A DNA stretch of 64,000 bases from Zygnema cylindricum (GCA_037447655.1 JBBHKE010003190.1:241424-305423), one strand, 5' to 3'. Positions 21,738 to 34,929 are shown, numbered from the stretch's first letter. The notes: a model not told the origin generated them from the sequence alone. Translations and numbers: made by a program.

Positions 21738-22400
21738 AAGGGAGGTAGGCAGGTGTGAGGGAGCGAGGGAGAGAGGGAGTGGGAGGAGGAGGGGAAGGGA
21801 GGGAGGGTGGAAGGAGGGAAGGAGAGAAGGAAGGAAGTGAGAGAGACGGGGGAAAGATTTGGTGGGATGAATGGAGGGAGGGAGGGAGGTGGCGATGGGT
21901 GGAAAGACGGGTGGGGGGGTGGGAAGAGGGAGGTATGGAGGTAAAGGAAGGGAGGCGGGTGGAGAGACGAAGGGAGGGAAGAGGGAAAATGGGTGGGAAG
22001 AAGGGAGAGAGGGGGGTTGCAGATGGGAAGGGAGAGAGAGAGGGAGGGAAGGGGCAGATTGTGAAGGGGAAAATGAGGGAGACGAGAAGGAAGGGAAGGA
22101 GGTAGGGAAGAGCAGGGAGGGAGGAGGGAAGAGGTTGGTAGGAGGTGAATAGGGTGGAGGGAGGAGGGAGGGAGAGAGGAATACAAACAAGAATGGGAAG
22201 GGGAAGAGGAAAGGAAATGGGGAAGGGAGGGGGGAGTGGAAAGGGAATGAGGGAGAAAAAGGAGGAATGGAATAAATATAAGATTTAGAAAAAGGGGAAA
22301 AAGTAGAAGGGGTATATAAAGGGGTAAAAGGAGAAGGAGAAGATGAAGAAAGAAGAGGGGAAGAGTTAGGGGAAGGGAGAGGGTTAGAGGAGACATGTAG
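21738..22400 (+). repeat. 660-bp polypurine (GGGAGGGA-rich) block
   Basis: The plus strand is almost pure A+G with repeated GGGAGG units and very few pyrimidines. This gives long artefactual Ser/Pro/Leu-rich frames on the minus strand and Gly/Glu/Arg-rich frames on the plus strand. Such strand asymmetry can form triplex or G-quadruplex DNA. It is not coding. Confidence 0.9.
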
Positions 22401-23925
22401 AAAAGAATAAGAAAGACAAAGAAATGAAACACGAAAAAAAAAATGGAAGAATAAAAAAATACTATTATTATTCTAGCATTGGCGTTTGTTTAACTATAGT
22501 ATTTACAATAGTATTAATTATTAGTATTGTTATTTAGTATTAGAGTTAGTGTGAGTGTTAGTTGTTGGCCAATAACAATTGGAAAGTGGAAGTTGGAAAT
22601 AATAAAATATAATATTCAATATCCATTTCTATTCCTAATTTCAACATAGTTTACAATAAATCATAATCAGATTTGAAGTCATTACCAATTGTCTATTCTT
22701 ATTTTCAATATGGTAATGTTAAAAGATGAATGCAACGTTCAAAATGGCGGACACAAGACTTATTCGTGTGCGAATACTTACGTGACTGGTAGATGCGGGT
22801 ACTCGAAAAAAAAACATGGCGTGAACTTGTATAACATATGGTTTGCCAAAATTAAATCGAGGGTAAACAAATGGTACAAACATAGTAACTATATGATGCA
22901 CCCAACTAAAAATTAGACAAAAAAGTATAGATAAAAAATAAAAATCGCTTTAACCAAGATTTAGCCATAGTATTCCGCAAGATTAGGTATCATTTAACCA
23001 TGTTTTGTTAAAGGCATTTTGTGAAACTGAATCAAACATGATGCACATAAAGCTAAAATAAAGTTTTAAACATAACAAAAACAAATTGCCACTATATAAT
23101 ACTTTAATATGATCGTGTGCACCAGGGTGGATATATCTTATTGCACATAACACTGCACAATATAAACCACGTTTGGAAAGTTTATGCAACACATTGTAAT
23201 TAGTATGAAGAAATTAAAAAAACAGGAAGTCAAACAATGTGCATAGTTTAAAACACATTTAGGTCACATTAACTAGGTTAATTACAACTTTATGAAATAA
23301 TGTTAACAATAATGGTGTATAACTTTAAAAACAGTTGTACAACTATGTTTAAAAAAAATAATAATTCGGTTTTAGAGAGTACAAACAGTAACGTAGATGC
23401 AAACATCACGATTAAGTGTTAATAGTAATTAGACAAATCATTTCAAACATAAACATCTATAAAATAACAAATGTATGGTGTTTGAATCTACAAGTTTTGT
23501 GGATTTGTTAACATTCATCAATATATGTCATTACAAAAAGAATAATAGAAGGCAGCCCAACTGTACTAGTGTAAGCAACCCAATCCATATAACATATGAA
23601 AATAAACAATTTTAACAACCGTACGAATCGGCCCATGGGTATCCTGAGAAATAACAAGTCTTTATTATTAAAATCTCTTGATGGTAAACCATCTCAGTAC
23701 ACGGGAACAAAAATTAAATGGCAGAAAAAAAATCGAAAAACCAAAAGATGGTGGAAAAAAGAAAAAAGGGAAAGCAATGCGAAAAAAAATGACACGTAAT
23801 CAAGGGCAAGTTAACAAAAGACATTGAAAGGAACAAAAAACACAATATCAACAAAAAAACAGATTGCAAAACAAATAACACCTAACCAAACCTCATTATA
23901 TCCAAAGAATTGGTAAAAACTATCA
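22401..23925. other. AT-rich intergenic DNA
   Basis: No gene or element boundary found. 23650-23800 resembles 34830-34930 (shared ATGGTAAACCATCT followed by A-rich purine tracts), so it probably belongs with the decayed repeat that follows. Confidence 0.5.
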
Positions 23926-23929
23926 CTTA

Positions 23930-24530
23930 CATCCCAAAGGTCAGTGAAGAACGCCAGGGAGTTTTGTGGTACGTCGACGACCTATAACAACAATGACAAA
24001 TTGAAAGAGGATAAACGGCTGAACTCGTTGTAAATTAATGGAGAAACATAGACGGTAAAAAAAAAGTAAGGGCGGGCAAGGTAAAGACAAATAGAATAGG
24101 GCCCTTAAGGCCCTTCTTTTTGAATGAATACCGACCAGTGGTATGGAGGATTCCATCCAAAGGAATTCTTAAACAACCAAATATCTCGACCACCATTGAA
24201 ACAAAGTCATCGGTAGCATTGCGGTGTAGATAATCACGGTCACTTGACGGGCGATTGTAATTGAGGTAAGGTTCGCCAAAACAATGTCATTGAACATACG
24301 ATGGGAACTATCGAGCAAAACAATAGCAACCTGACGCGAATGAATAATATTTGAAACCTCTCGATGAACAAATACAATCCCCTAACATTCAGCAACAATA
24401 GTTGAGATAGTGCTGCGCATAGTGTCGTGTGCCTGAATAAACTCTCCCGCACAGGAGCAACAAACCAAATAGACGCCATTGGGATGAAAGACATGGCCAT
24501 ACTAACAATGAGAGAACCGAGTAAAGGTGG
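23930..24530 (-). pseudogene. decayed coding repeat of unknown family, copy 1
   Basis: On the minus strand a broken reading frame can be followed. An upstream part reads NGVYLVCCSCAGEFIQAHD and a downstream part reads DRDYLHRNATDDFVSMVVEI then FGCLRIPLDGILH. The downstream part is clearly related to residues encoded at 34951-35436 (VHRDVVDDYISMSVEIFGC). Stops and frameshifts separate the pieces. I do not recognise the family. The conservation at protein level between two diverged copies suggests a former gene or transposon ORF. Confidence 0.45.
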
Positions 24531-24919
24531 ACGAGGGAGGCCAAGCTTGAACCTGAGGGCTTTGGTGAATTGAGGCTTGAAACGTACATTAACATGACTT
24601 GTTGGGTTATTGGTTTATTTCAACCATGTTTTTAGTGGTTTTACCCGTTATTGATCTAAGTAATTGGACACAAATTTGTATGAAAAAATATGAATCGGAC
24701 AACTTCATAGATGTTTACCGCTACCAACTTGCCATAAAAAAAACGGGGTGAGCAAAAAAATGCAAAAAACGTGCAGTCTCGGTACAATTAGTGCGAATTA
24801 CCGGCTTGTAAGTTGTAACGCTACAGTACAGTACTGTGGCGATCGCATGCGTAATAAATATCTGATATTAATAGCGTGGACAGCTACGGACAAAAGAAGA
24901 CACGTAATAACGTACAGTA

Positions 24920-25138
24920 GACCGCCAATCGTTATTAGCGTTGTGTACGCTAATTCCGTCCCGCTTTTTTTTTTAATTCTCAAATAGAGTTATCCACACT
25001 ATTTTAAAAAACATAATTCCTAATTAGAATAGACGATTTCTTCGAAAATTTCCAAATTTCCAATTAGCGTAAACCACGCTAATTATTCGTATACGCTAAA
25101 AAAACTTACACGCTAATAAGTAATAACGATTGGCGGTG
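24920..25138. mobile_element. TA-flanked MITE (219 bp)
   Basis: GACCGCCAATCGTTATTAG at the left and ATAACGATTGGCGGTG at the right are inverted repeats, flanked by TA on both sides. The interior GTGTACGCTAATTCCGTCCCG is shared with the MITE at 53895, so both belong to one CACCGCCAATCG subgroup. Confidence 0.85.
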
Positions 25139-25140
25139 TA

Positions 25141-26480
25141 CTAAACTTCATCGGTCCATGCATACAAACAATTTAGTACGTTAGAACGGATGCGTCATTA
25201 GTTTTTGGCTTTTTGCATTGGTTCGTCCAAAACTGCTTCAGCCGGTGAGTCCAAATAATAATAACGTCAAAAAATTAATAACAAATATCCACAACGGGCA
25301 GAAGAAACCCAAAATTTTGACACTTGCGTAACAGTACAAAAATGTCAGCAAGGTCCGTACACAATGTCATACATTGATGTCAATGTCATACATGGCAGCC
25401 GTATTTTCAAATCCACCGTTCATTGTGAGTACGCGTCAGAAATCCAAACAAGTATAACCGTTAGCGAAAATCCTCAATCCATAAGTAGTCTTGAACGCCG
25501 CGAAATAAACCTCCAAAAAATCAGATTCTCCAAACCTAAAAACCAACACCCACAGCTTTAAAAAGTACACATAATTCCAAGTGCCGTACATTTCCCGAAC
25601 ATTTCGGAGCGACCACAATGGTTGGCAAAGACCCAAACTAAAAACCCGGTTTACGGTACTGTACTGTACCTTAACAACACATACAAATAGTTAAAAAATT
25701 ACTTTTTGGAAAGTACAATAAAAGCGTTTTAACCACGATGGTCACATGGTTTCTTACTGTGCTGTTTTTTTGCATAGCAGTCTATTTGCAGTTTTTAACT
25801 CAAATGGATTTGGGCCGCTTTGCCAGTTTTTCCAGTTTTTGTCCTTTTAAGGTCGATTGGCAACATCGTACAGTATCAACTCTAGTTTACGAGATCTCGG
25901 ATTTTACATTTCGTCAAGTTGTCATAAAACTGGAAAATCTGTACGGAAGCCTCCTGGCGTTGTATTCTGCTGGAGCTGTACGAATTTCAGAAGTGCGGAA
26001 AAATGTGGATAATTAATTAATTATTATTAGATTTTATCATAAAAAAGCTCGCACCGAAAGACTGCAACGCTCATATAGTACGCACGACCTATGAGCTCTG
26101 CAGTTCTACAGACTACAGTGTAGAGATACAGTACAGAAACGTACTGTACTATACTGCACCTGGACCTAATCAAATGCGTGAAACCATTTGGAAACAGTAT
26201 ATAGAGTAGCCCAGCACAATACGCGTGACAGATTAATTCTGTAAATAGGGAAACCACATATACAGTTTCCAATCATTTTCGCACATTTGAACTACGGTAT
26301 GATTGCAACGCAGATGTTTCTGGAACGATTTTTACCAGCAAAAAATCCGCACCAAAAGACTTTCATAAGGTATATTTTACGCACTAAATACGTGGCATCA
26401 ACAGGGTTCCACACTTTCATAAAATACTATAGAGTCTACTGCTGTAGTACTGGACCTGACCGTTGGCCATGGTAAGCAAA
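25141..26480. other. intergenic upstream of RhoGDI
   Basis: No gene seen. Two loosely related segments (about 26040-26170 and 26345-26470) share CGCACC-AAAGACT and a following region, suggesting an old local duplication. Confidence 0.4.
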
Positions 26481-26863
26481 AGGACCTTAGTACAGAATCC
26501 TTGCTGGATCAGCAGCAACAATTTTTGCAGCAGTAATGCTCAGAGTCTTGCCATTTTCAGCCAGAAGAAGAGGTTTTAATCCGTAAAGTTAGACTTTCTG
26601 GATGATTTTGACGTTTTTGATGTTAGTAAGGTGTCAAATGGACGAAAAGTGAGAGTTTGTTGAGGCTTTAGAGAGAGAGTGAGGAAGTGAGAGTTTGTTC
26701 TTTGGAGCCTTTCTGGAGCCTTTGTGTAATATCTTGTGATGAAACTAGTCTGAGCTGATTGAAAATAGTGCATTTTGTGATTTCTGTTTTAATTTTATGT
26801 CAACTTTGAGTCAGGGATTCGACATTCTTTGTCTACAGAAAAACTGAATAACGGATAACTGTA

Positions 26864-27127
26864 TCAGGCAGAGGAGAGAAGACAGAGAAGTGAAGCGAAG
26901 GACAGACAGACATCGAGAAGAGAGAAGGAAGAGAGTGGAGAGGAAGAGATAAAGGAGAAGGCAAACAAAAGATCAAGGGAAGTGAAAAAGAGATCGAGAA
27001 AATGAATTAGGAGAGAAGGAGAAACAAGAGGAGTGAATCGGAGAAAGGTAACGGAGGGTAGAGACGGAACAAGAAGCGAAAAAGGAGAAGAAGGAAAAAA
27101 GTAGAAGAAGAAAAAGAGAGAAAAGGA
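26864..27127 (+). promoter_or_regulatory. GA-rich 5' untranslated/proximal promoter region of RhoGDI
   Basis: The 260 bases before the ATG are strongly purine-rich (GAGAGAAG-type repeats). Such GA/CT-rich stretches are common in plant core promoters and 5' leaders. The transcription start is not determinable and no clear TATA box was identified. The long minus-strand frames over it are artefacts of the bias. Confidence 0.5.
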
Positions 27128-30100
27128 ATGGCTTCTTCTGGTGCTGTACCATCTTTGGACGAACCAAGGAGACAAGAGGAGGAGGATGACGAGGAAGATG
27201 AGGAGGAAGAACAAGGGGGAGAGGGAGAGGAGGGAGGACCAGAGGATGATGACGACGAGAAGTATAATCCAGGACAAAAGATCGGATTAAAAATGCAGCT
27301 GGAATTGGATAAGGTGATGGTTTCAAGTCTCTGTGGTTTCTCTTGTTTTAAAGTTTTTCTTGTTTTTTTGACATTTGTCTTGCTCGGAGGCTTCTCTTTC
27401 CTTTGTCAGTTTCAACGTTGCTGGTGAAATAGAGAAATACTGCCTGTGAACATAACAGTTGTTGAGAGTTGGAGTTGTTGGTGGAGTTTTCTGTAACAGG
27501 CTTGAGATTGGATTGGATTGGATTGAGATTCTGGACTTGACCTGGAGATGGAATGGGGATGTTTTTAGTTCGAAATTTACCAGTAAAAATTTCGCACCGA
27601 AATATATAAATACGCATACAGTTTGCACAAACCACTTGTAGTATTGACACAATGTTCTGCACTTTTAGAGTTATGATACAATGAGTTTTTCTCTTCTTTT
27701 TCTGAAGTTTTTAATACCAGGCTTGGGCTGATGTTTTGACTTGGCTTTGCTCAGCAGGAAGGCCAAAAGGGTTAATGAAAGCTGGCAGTGCCGAATGCTT
27801 TGTACTTGTGCCTTAAACAGTTTAATGTATAAACTATTGGAATATGTAATTATTGAATCCGATAGTGAATAATACTTACTGTTTGACACCGGTTGAATCT
27901 GCTTCCATGTGAAAGAGTTGATAATATAATTTCCACACAGCAGAACCGAGGCTGGGTGAAAGCTTTGTTGACAACGACATAAGTGATATGTTTGATATGG
28001 AAGTCATAGAACTTTGTTGAAAACGACATAAGTGATATGTTTGATATGGAAGTCATTTACCGTAACAAATGTGAGCTTTTACACTTTTTGTGTTTGGCAG
28101 AAACAGACGTTGAGAAGCTAGTGAAAACAAAGTATTTTTTGTTTGTGTGAAAATTATGTTACGTCTTTCTTAATTAACGTATATAATTGCAGGAATAGTA
28201 GTGTATTAAACCGAAAATAGTATCAATGATATGGATTTATGCCAGAGTGATGAGGCCAACTTAAATTAGCTCTTGTATTAGTTTATTGAAAAAATGTTTT
28301 ATAATTTTCGGCCGAAAGAAGTGGTGACCGAATTGTTGTTAGTAACACTAATATTGATGGGCAGTGTAGCGAGTATGGCTTCCTGTTTTTTTTTTTTCAG
28401 CCGCATGGCACTGACAATCACAAATAGTGTGAACTGTATTCATCTGCAACTTTGAATTTTGGAGGTGCCACACTAATACTTGTCCTTGATTGGAGGATAC
28501 CTTTGTGGATATTCATTTGTTTGCGATTTATTTGTCTGTCATCTCATTTGAGTTACCGACATATTATTTGTTTGTCACATTATTATTTCGTCAGACATAT
28601 TCTGCTTTAAGTGGATTTTGAACCAGAACAGTCAACTATTTGTTTATTGCTACTTCTGAAAATTGTGATTTTTTTGCTGACTTTGGGAATAACCAGGATG
28701 ACCCGAGTTTACGAAGATGGAAAGAACAACTTCTTGGAAATGCAACCATTCCTGGTGAAGGTATGTCACTGAATTTATATCTCTGAAATGCATGCAATGT
28801 CTTAAACTTCAAAAACTTTAAGGTTTTTGCTTCTCAAACATGTTCGGGTTTCATTTCCACCTTTTCACCTTCTCATTGTCTTAGTGTTTGTTTTGAACTT
28901 ACAGTGGTTTATTTTTATTGTGGTGTATAAACAATTCCTGTGATTTCGATGATTGAGTTCTGACATCATTTTAAAATGCTTTGGTTTCTGAAAGATTTGG
29001 AATCTCATGGTTTGAGAATTATGTTTTTAACTTGCCTTTTTTTAATAGCTCGGATTTTCTTAAACTGCATGCTTCGAATTCAGAAAGTAAGACTATTTGT
29101 GGTTGCTTCAGAAATGTATTTTTTTCGTCAAAAGCAGTAACCTCTCTGTAGTTTCAGGAAATTGTAATTTTCCTTGGACATTGTCTTTTTACAGTCATTG
29201 AAATTGCCTGGATGTTTGTTTTCACTGGCATTTACACAATCAGTGTAATACATGTTAACTTTCCTATGAGAATAGCTGAGAATTTTCAATTTCAGTTTCA
29301 CTGTTGGACGTAATTAGAGTGGACATTTTTTATTTTTATTTTTTTCAGATGTAAAAGTGTATTTTCCACTATTAATCAAGTTCCCAAAAAATGAGCTGTG
29401 TGTGTATGTATTTTTCACTTGTTCTTCCCAGTGTATGAAATAATCTTGTCCACCCTAATGTACAAGTGTATAAAATATTTAGCATATGAACATGTATACA
29501 TGTATCAAAAGTCGGTGATTAAATTGGTAATGGCTAATACTAATTCCGGTGAACATTGCACTTTTATGTTAGGTCTAAGAAGGTAGCCCTCACTGAAGTC
29601 TTGATGGTTTTTATTCTAACTATCAATTTCTGATTTTTGAAGCTGGTTTGATCTGATCACTGTGTTTACTTTAAATCGTTATCATATTCTAAACAGGTAA
29701 ACAGGAGTCAGGAATCAGGAATAATTTCCTGCCAGTATTTTGTATGTTTTTTTCTGTTTGCTGTAAACAGTTATCATCTTTAAAACAGGTAAAACAGGTT
29801 GACAGGAAAATAGGAGGTAGAAATCTTTTCTTGCCAGTATTGTGTATATTTTTTCTTGTCCTTCTTGAACATTTTATGGAGTAAAATCTAACCGATTTCC
29901 TTTTGGTTTTGAAGTAAAGCGTTTCCTTTCAAGAGTGGTTTGAAGCCAAATATTTGTGAAAAATACTTTTAGTGCTCTCTCATTGTGGAGCTTGTAGGAA
30001 GAAAACTCTTTAATAGAAGATATGTGAAACTGCCTTTAAATTTGGTTGGTCAGAGGAAGTATTTGCCTTTCTGTCTCCAGTTATTTACCAACTTTTGGAT

Positions 30101-30613
30101 CGTAGTATTGATGGAAACCTGAAAACATGGAAACTTGAATAAAAAATTACGAAAAGGAAATTGTTTGACAATAGGACTCCAAAGGTCTTTCTCCTCGCCT
30201 TGGAAGGCGATCTTAATCCTATTGTTGTTTTAGCTTCAATATGTTACCCAGAATAGGCCCTTAATTTAATTTTAGCAAATTCCATTCTAATTATGTTATA
30301 TATCAGTATTCTCACTCTTTAACAGTATGTCTATTTTCACATTTTTAGTGTCAAAAAACAGTCTGAGCTGTCACACATGAATTAATGGTGGTCCACACTA
30401 ATTATGATCAATTATGTTCACCAGAGTAGGCCCTTAATTTAATTTTAGCAAATTCCATTCTAATTATGTTATATATCAGTATGCTCACTCTTTAGCAGTT
30501 TGTCTATTTTCACATTTTTAGTGTCAAAAAAAGGTCTGAGCTGTCACACATGAATTAATGGTGTTCCACACTAGTTATGATCAATTATGTTACAAATCAA
30601 CAAGCTTCTGTTC

Positions 30614-30655
<42 letters not shown>

Positions 30656-32930
30656 ACTAGACCTTTGGGCAAACCAGCATTCTGCTTTTTTTTTCCTTTT
30701 TAGCTGGAGTTTGAAAGGAGTAAAGTAGATAGGTTTTATCTGCATGTTAATTGTCAAATTTGTTGGCAAATTCCTGGAAAACTTGTAAACCGGGTTTTTG
30801 TTTCTTCAGGTTTAACTTATTTGATTTTTTTTTTTTTTGAAACAGCTCATAAATCCGAGGCTGAAGTTGAGTTTCAAACTCTCCGAATTCTTGTCGATGG
30901 TCGACAAGATATTGAATTACCGATTCCAAAGGCGGGTGTGAAAGCTGACGAGGCTTTGGCCCATTTTGTCCTCAAGGAAAAGGCCAAATATCGTCTCCAG
31001 TTTGAGTTTACAGTGAAAAACGAGCTTGTCGTGGGACTACTTTACTCCAACAGAGTCTGGAGGTTGGGAAGGCAAGGTAAGTGAAACCCGGGGGCGAGAG
31101 TGAGAGAGAGAGAGCGTTTTTTTGGTTTGGAAATGCAAAAATCGATTCTTTCCAACAGACTGTTGCTTAGGTTGTCTTTTTTTTTCTCTGTCTTTTTACA
31201 TGTACTAGACTATTTTGTTTTATGTTTTTTTTTTGATTGGTTATTCTTTAGTTCAACTTATAGTATGTATTTTGGATTGAAGGATGCAAATAAATATGTT
31301 CATGAGTCACAGATGTGGATTATAAGGGTTGGTGGATCAGATGTTCAGATTTTTCACCAAGTGTAAAATTTGGGTCATTCTAGTGCAATTATGGCTCAAA
31401 TAGCAAAGTAGTTTTGTATTATGTTTCCCTTTTCTCAGATTAACCAACATAGGGCTTTTGTTTACAAGTTTATAGTTGTGTTATCAACGATAATTCACAC
31501 AAACATTGGGTACAATACTCAAATAATGTGAATAACACATAAAGTTATATCAAACAGAATTACTGAAGTCGTCTTCAAAAGCTGAGTTAATGTGTGAATT
31601 CCAGTTATGCTCGTGAATAGTGAGATTCTAGTTCACTCCATTCTTGGATGAGTTTTACTGAAATTATTTTATGGCCATGAGAAGTTGTTTGCATGACTGT
31701 GTTGTATTCAATGTTCACGAGTTCATATTGCATATAGTGTTCACAAGCTTATAATGGATGTATAAACAATGTACACAAGTATTTGTTTCGTGTTTGCAAG
31801 TTGTATTGTATCTCTTGCGCACAAGTTTTTATTATAGTAGTGTTCAGCAGTTGATATTATATGTATAAACAAATTATACGCGCCTTGAGACACAGCCGGA
31901 TATGTTAAATTTGCAATTTTATATATTAAAAGGTTGTTTTTCCTTTTGAATTCCTTCAGTCGACAAAGCAATAATGATGCTCGAATATTCACAATTTTCT
32001 ATTGCATGCAATATTCACAAGGTTCACGAGTTTATACCAATGTTCTCAAGTTTATTAATTTATGTTCACTAGTTGTATAGCATCTAAATATTACAACGTT
32101 TGTACCGTATGGTATGTTCACAAGTTTATATATTTAAATGGCCGTTTTTCCTTTTGGATCTTTAGTGGACAAGGCGAGAGTGATGCTTGAATATTCACAA
32201 GTTTCCATTACATGTAATAAACACAAGTTTATGCCGTATGTAGTGTTCAAAATTTATATCGTATTTATGAACAATGTATTGTGTATCTAAAGTTCACTAC
32301 GTTTCTGTTGTTTGCTATGTTCACAATTTCATGTTATATTTAAACGGTCGTTTGTCCTTTTGGTTTCCTTCAGTGGACAAGGTGAAAGTGATGCTTGGAG
32401 TCTATGCCCCTCAAGAAGAACCCTACAAGTTTGTGACGGAGGAGGATACGACCCCTCATGGAATGATGGCCAGGGGACACTATACAGCGAAGACATTGGT
32501 AAGAAATTTTAGTTTTATTTTTACTTTAAGCTATGTTCATAAAAATAAATGTATTAGCCTCTGGTAAGAAGTTATAGTGTCAGTTTACTTTGAGCGGTGT
32601 CTATTAAATAAAATGTGTAATGTTTTAGTCCCTTGTGGCTATTTAAGCCGAATGCATTAGTCTGTTAAACCTATCAAGTTAAATCACAAAAGTAAATACA
32701 ATGGAGTTGTTACAAGTCAAAGGTGTCGTGAAAGGGATATGGGAAACTTATTTCGGTTTGTCAAGGTTTTTGATTGCCGAGTTTGGACGGTTTTATGTCT
32801 CCAATTATATTTGAAAAAAATAAATTTTACTGATAAAAGTGCTTGAGAGGTGAAAAATGACTCGTTCAACTGAACAGAGTTGATTTGTAAACTTTTTGTT
32901 TCATGAATATTTTATCCACGTTTGGGGATC

Positions 32931-32961
<31 letters not shown>

Positions 32962-33426
32962 TGTACTGGTCACAAATTCAATAATTATGTTTCGATGGAC
33001 CTTCAAAACGTACCAAATAATGTCTATCTGGAAATAACATTTGAACACAAATAATCCAATTGTTAGACCCTTGAAAGAAAATTGATAATCAGAAGCGTTT
33101 AAAAAACCGTTCTTTGACAATTTGACAACATGACAATGTGACTTCTTATAGAGCATTTGGGCTTTCGTAAAAGAAAAGAGGCTATTAAAAATAACTCCAA
33201 AGAAAAAAACTTTTATCCAAACTGTCTTCTTTGTGAAGTCAAAGGTCACCTCACCATAAATAGTGTGTATCAAGGACCAATATTGACACTTCGGGAGGGT
33301 CTGTACCTTCTCACCTTTTTCTCACTTGCTTTTTTTTTTGGGCAGTTTTCCGATGACGACGGGAAGGTCCATTTAGAATATAATTACAAATTTGACATTC
33401 GAAAGGAGTGGGATTTTTCAGAATGA
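27128..33426 (+). CDS. Rho GDP-dissociation inhibitor (RhoGDI), five exons, 228 aa
   Basis: Exons: 27128-27313, 28697-28760, 30846-31076, 32374-32498, 33346-33426 (687 nt including the stop), all with GT-AG introns and matching phases. RhoGDI extracts prenylated Rho/ROP GTPases from membranes and holds them inactive in the cytosol. The N-terminus is a long acidic tract (residues about 14-45). LELDKDDPSLRRWKEQLLG (exons 1-2) is the conserved regulatory arm that contacts the GTPase switch regions. Exons 3-5 give the Ig-like prenyl-binding sandwich, with FVLKEKAKYRLQFEF, NELVVGLLYSNRVW, YAPQEEPYKF, GMMARGHY and the C-terminal YNYKFDIRKEW typical of plant members. Length fits the family. The ATG at 27128 is the first in frame with the acidic tract. 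No lesions are visible. Confidence 0.92.
27963..28056. repeat. tandem duplication (about 49 bp x 2) in RhoGDI intron 1
   Basis: The unit containing AACGACATAAGTGATATG and ending TATGGAAGTCAT occurs twice head to tail with one or two differences. It lies in intron 1 and does not touch an exon. Confidence 0.85.
30245..30600. repeat. tandem duplication (about 173 bp x 2) in RhoGDI intron 2
   Basis: Two copies beginning near TAGGCCCTTAATTTAATTTT (about 30254 and 30427) run through TCTGAGCTGTCACACATG to AATTATGATCAATTATGTT with few differences. This is a recent intronic duplication. A CT/CA microsatellite follows at 30616-30652. Confidence 0.85.
31740..32400 (+). repeat. intron 3 tandem repeats carrying copies of the exon-4 start
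   Basis: Intron 3 is built from TGTTCACAAGTTTATA-like repeats. Three units spaced about 207 bases apart contain a pyrimidine tract, AG, then a near-copy of the first 25 or so bases of exon 4. The near-copies start at 31960 and 32166; the real exon starts at 32374. The two upstream copies preserve the exon-4 phase and read VDKAIMML and VDKARVML against VDKVKVML in exon 4, then diverge. Confidence 0.8.
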
Positions 33427-33467
33427 AAGAAAAAATCGTCGACAAAAAAACTTTGAAGGGAACGAAA

Positions 33468-33473
33468 AATAAA
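33468..33473 (+). terminator. candidate polyadenylation signal of RhoGDI
   Basis: AATAAA lies 42 bases after the stop codon in an A-rich 3' region. Position and sequence fit a plant near-upstream element. There is no transcript evidence. Confidence 0.45.
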
Positions 33474-34925
33474 TGTAATCATCGAGGTTATTTCCTTATC
33501 TCGTTTAGCTCTCAATTGAATTGTGGTACGATTTAATTGTAGGTTTTCTTTTCACACCACAGGTCGAGGGTGAATGGATTAATAAACACTTAAAAGGTAA
33601 ACATTTTAAACGGTTTAATGGGTTCCCCCCTCCGTTTATCGGTTTGTAAATCGTTGCCGAATGTCTGCAAAGAGGAATGGACAAAAACGGGAGAGGAAAA
33701 GAGGGAGAGGGGGAGAGATAACAAGCAAGAATGAAAGGGAGGGAGAGAGGGAGAGAGAGGGAGAAAGAGGGGGATGTAGGAGAGAGAAAGTGGGAGAGAA
33801 GAGAGGAAGAGAGAACGAGAGAGGGAGAGTAGTAGGAAAAGGTTATCGAAGAACCAGACACACAAGAGTGGAAAATGACTTAGTAAAGAAAGTACAGTAC
33901 CTTTATGAGTAAAGAAAGTACAATACCTTTATGGGACCTATTAAACAACAAAAGCCCAAGGCCCTATTGTTGTTTGTTGTTTTTTAAAAGAATTAGAACC
34001 TGTAAGCATTGAAATAAAAAATGAGGTTTAGTCGAAATCTGTTTTTATGTTAGAAAAAACATCTAAAAATTAGTTTATTGTTGTACACTAATGAAAAAAG
34101 GGATGTGTTTTTAAGGATGAACTGGATGGTGGAAATATTTACAGGCCAAAAGATGAAGGTTTATTATACAATGGTAATTTACACCCTTTTTTATTTCAAG
34201 CTGTAGATCATATTTGGTGGTAGAGGAGAGAGTATTTGTCTTCAAATTATATGATTTGGGAAGTTTTTATGGGATCTCCTCAAAGACTTCTGATCGGCCT
34301 GGGGAAGAGTACACCATGTATCGTTGTTAGAGAAGTCTTTTTTTTGCCACTTTAAAATAACTGTTCTATGTGCACACTGGTCCAATTTTTGTTTGCTGAC
34401 CTCCTAAACCTAAACAAGAAAATTAGAGTCTTACCTCTCTAATGCAACTGTCAGGTTACTAATCTGACAAAGAGAAAAGTTGATTTAAGAGGTGAAAAGA
34501 ACATTAACGCCAATAATGAATGTTAATAACGAAATGTCGTGTAGTTTCCTTTGAAGATTTTGTTTTTTTTGTGGATTATGATAGAGTTTTCGTATTCTCA
34601 AACCTGAATGTCAGTAAGTGTCAACTATTAAACAGAGAACCTGATTCAAATGCTTCTCACAAAACTCGTATTTAAATGCAAATCAGGGCACGCCAATTTA
34701 AACATGGTCAATTTCCTCCTGGCATTGTTGATGTGTGTACTCCTTGTTTTTTAGTTCGGTCATGATGCTACATTGCCCATGATTATTAGAGTTAACAACA
34801 CTAATAGTCTCACAAACTCAACTTCATTAGTAAGCCCAATGGTAAACCATCTGAGTCCATGGGAACGAAAAGGGTGACAATGCTAAAACTGAAAAACTAC
34901 ATGTGGAGGGAAGGAAACAAAAAGG
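33474..34925. other. intergenic DNA with polypurine tract
   Basis: No gene. 33661-33845 is a GGGAGAGA-type polypurine tract that creates false frames on both strands. The rest is AT-rich. 34830-34930 shares ATGGTAAACCATCT and A-rich tracts with 23680-23770. Confidence 0.55.
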
Positions 34926-34929
34926 ACAA

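Noticed and set aside
21647-22432. 261-residue minus-strand frame plus overlapping frames on both strands
   Set aside because: Translation of a purine-biased simple repeat; Ser/Pro/Leu-rich with no domain.
26864-27326. Two minus-strand frames antisense to RhoGDI exon 1 and its leader
   Set aside because: Caused by the GA-rich leader and acidic-tract codons; the sense strand carries the real exon.
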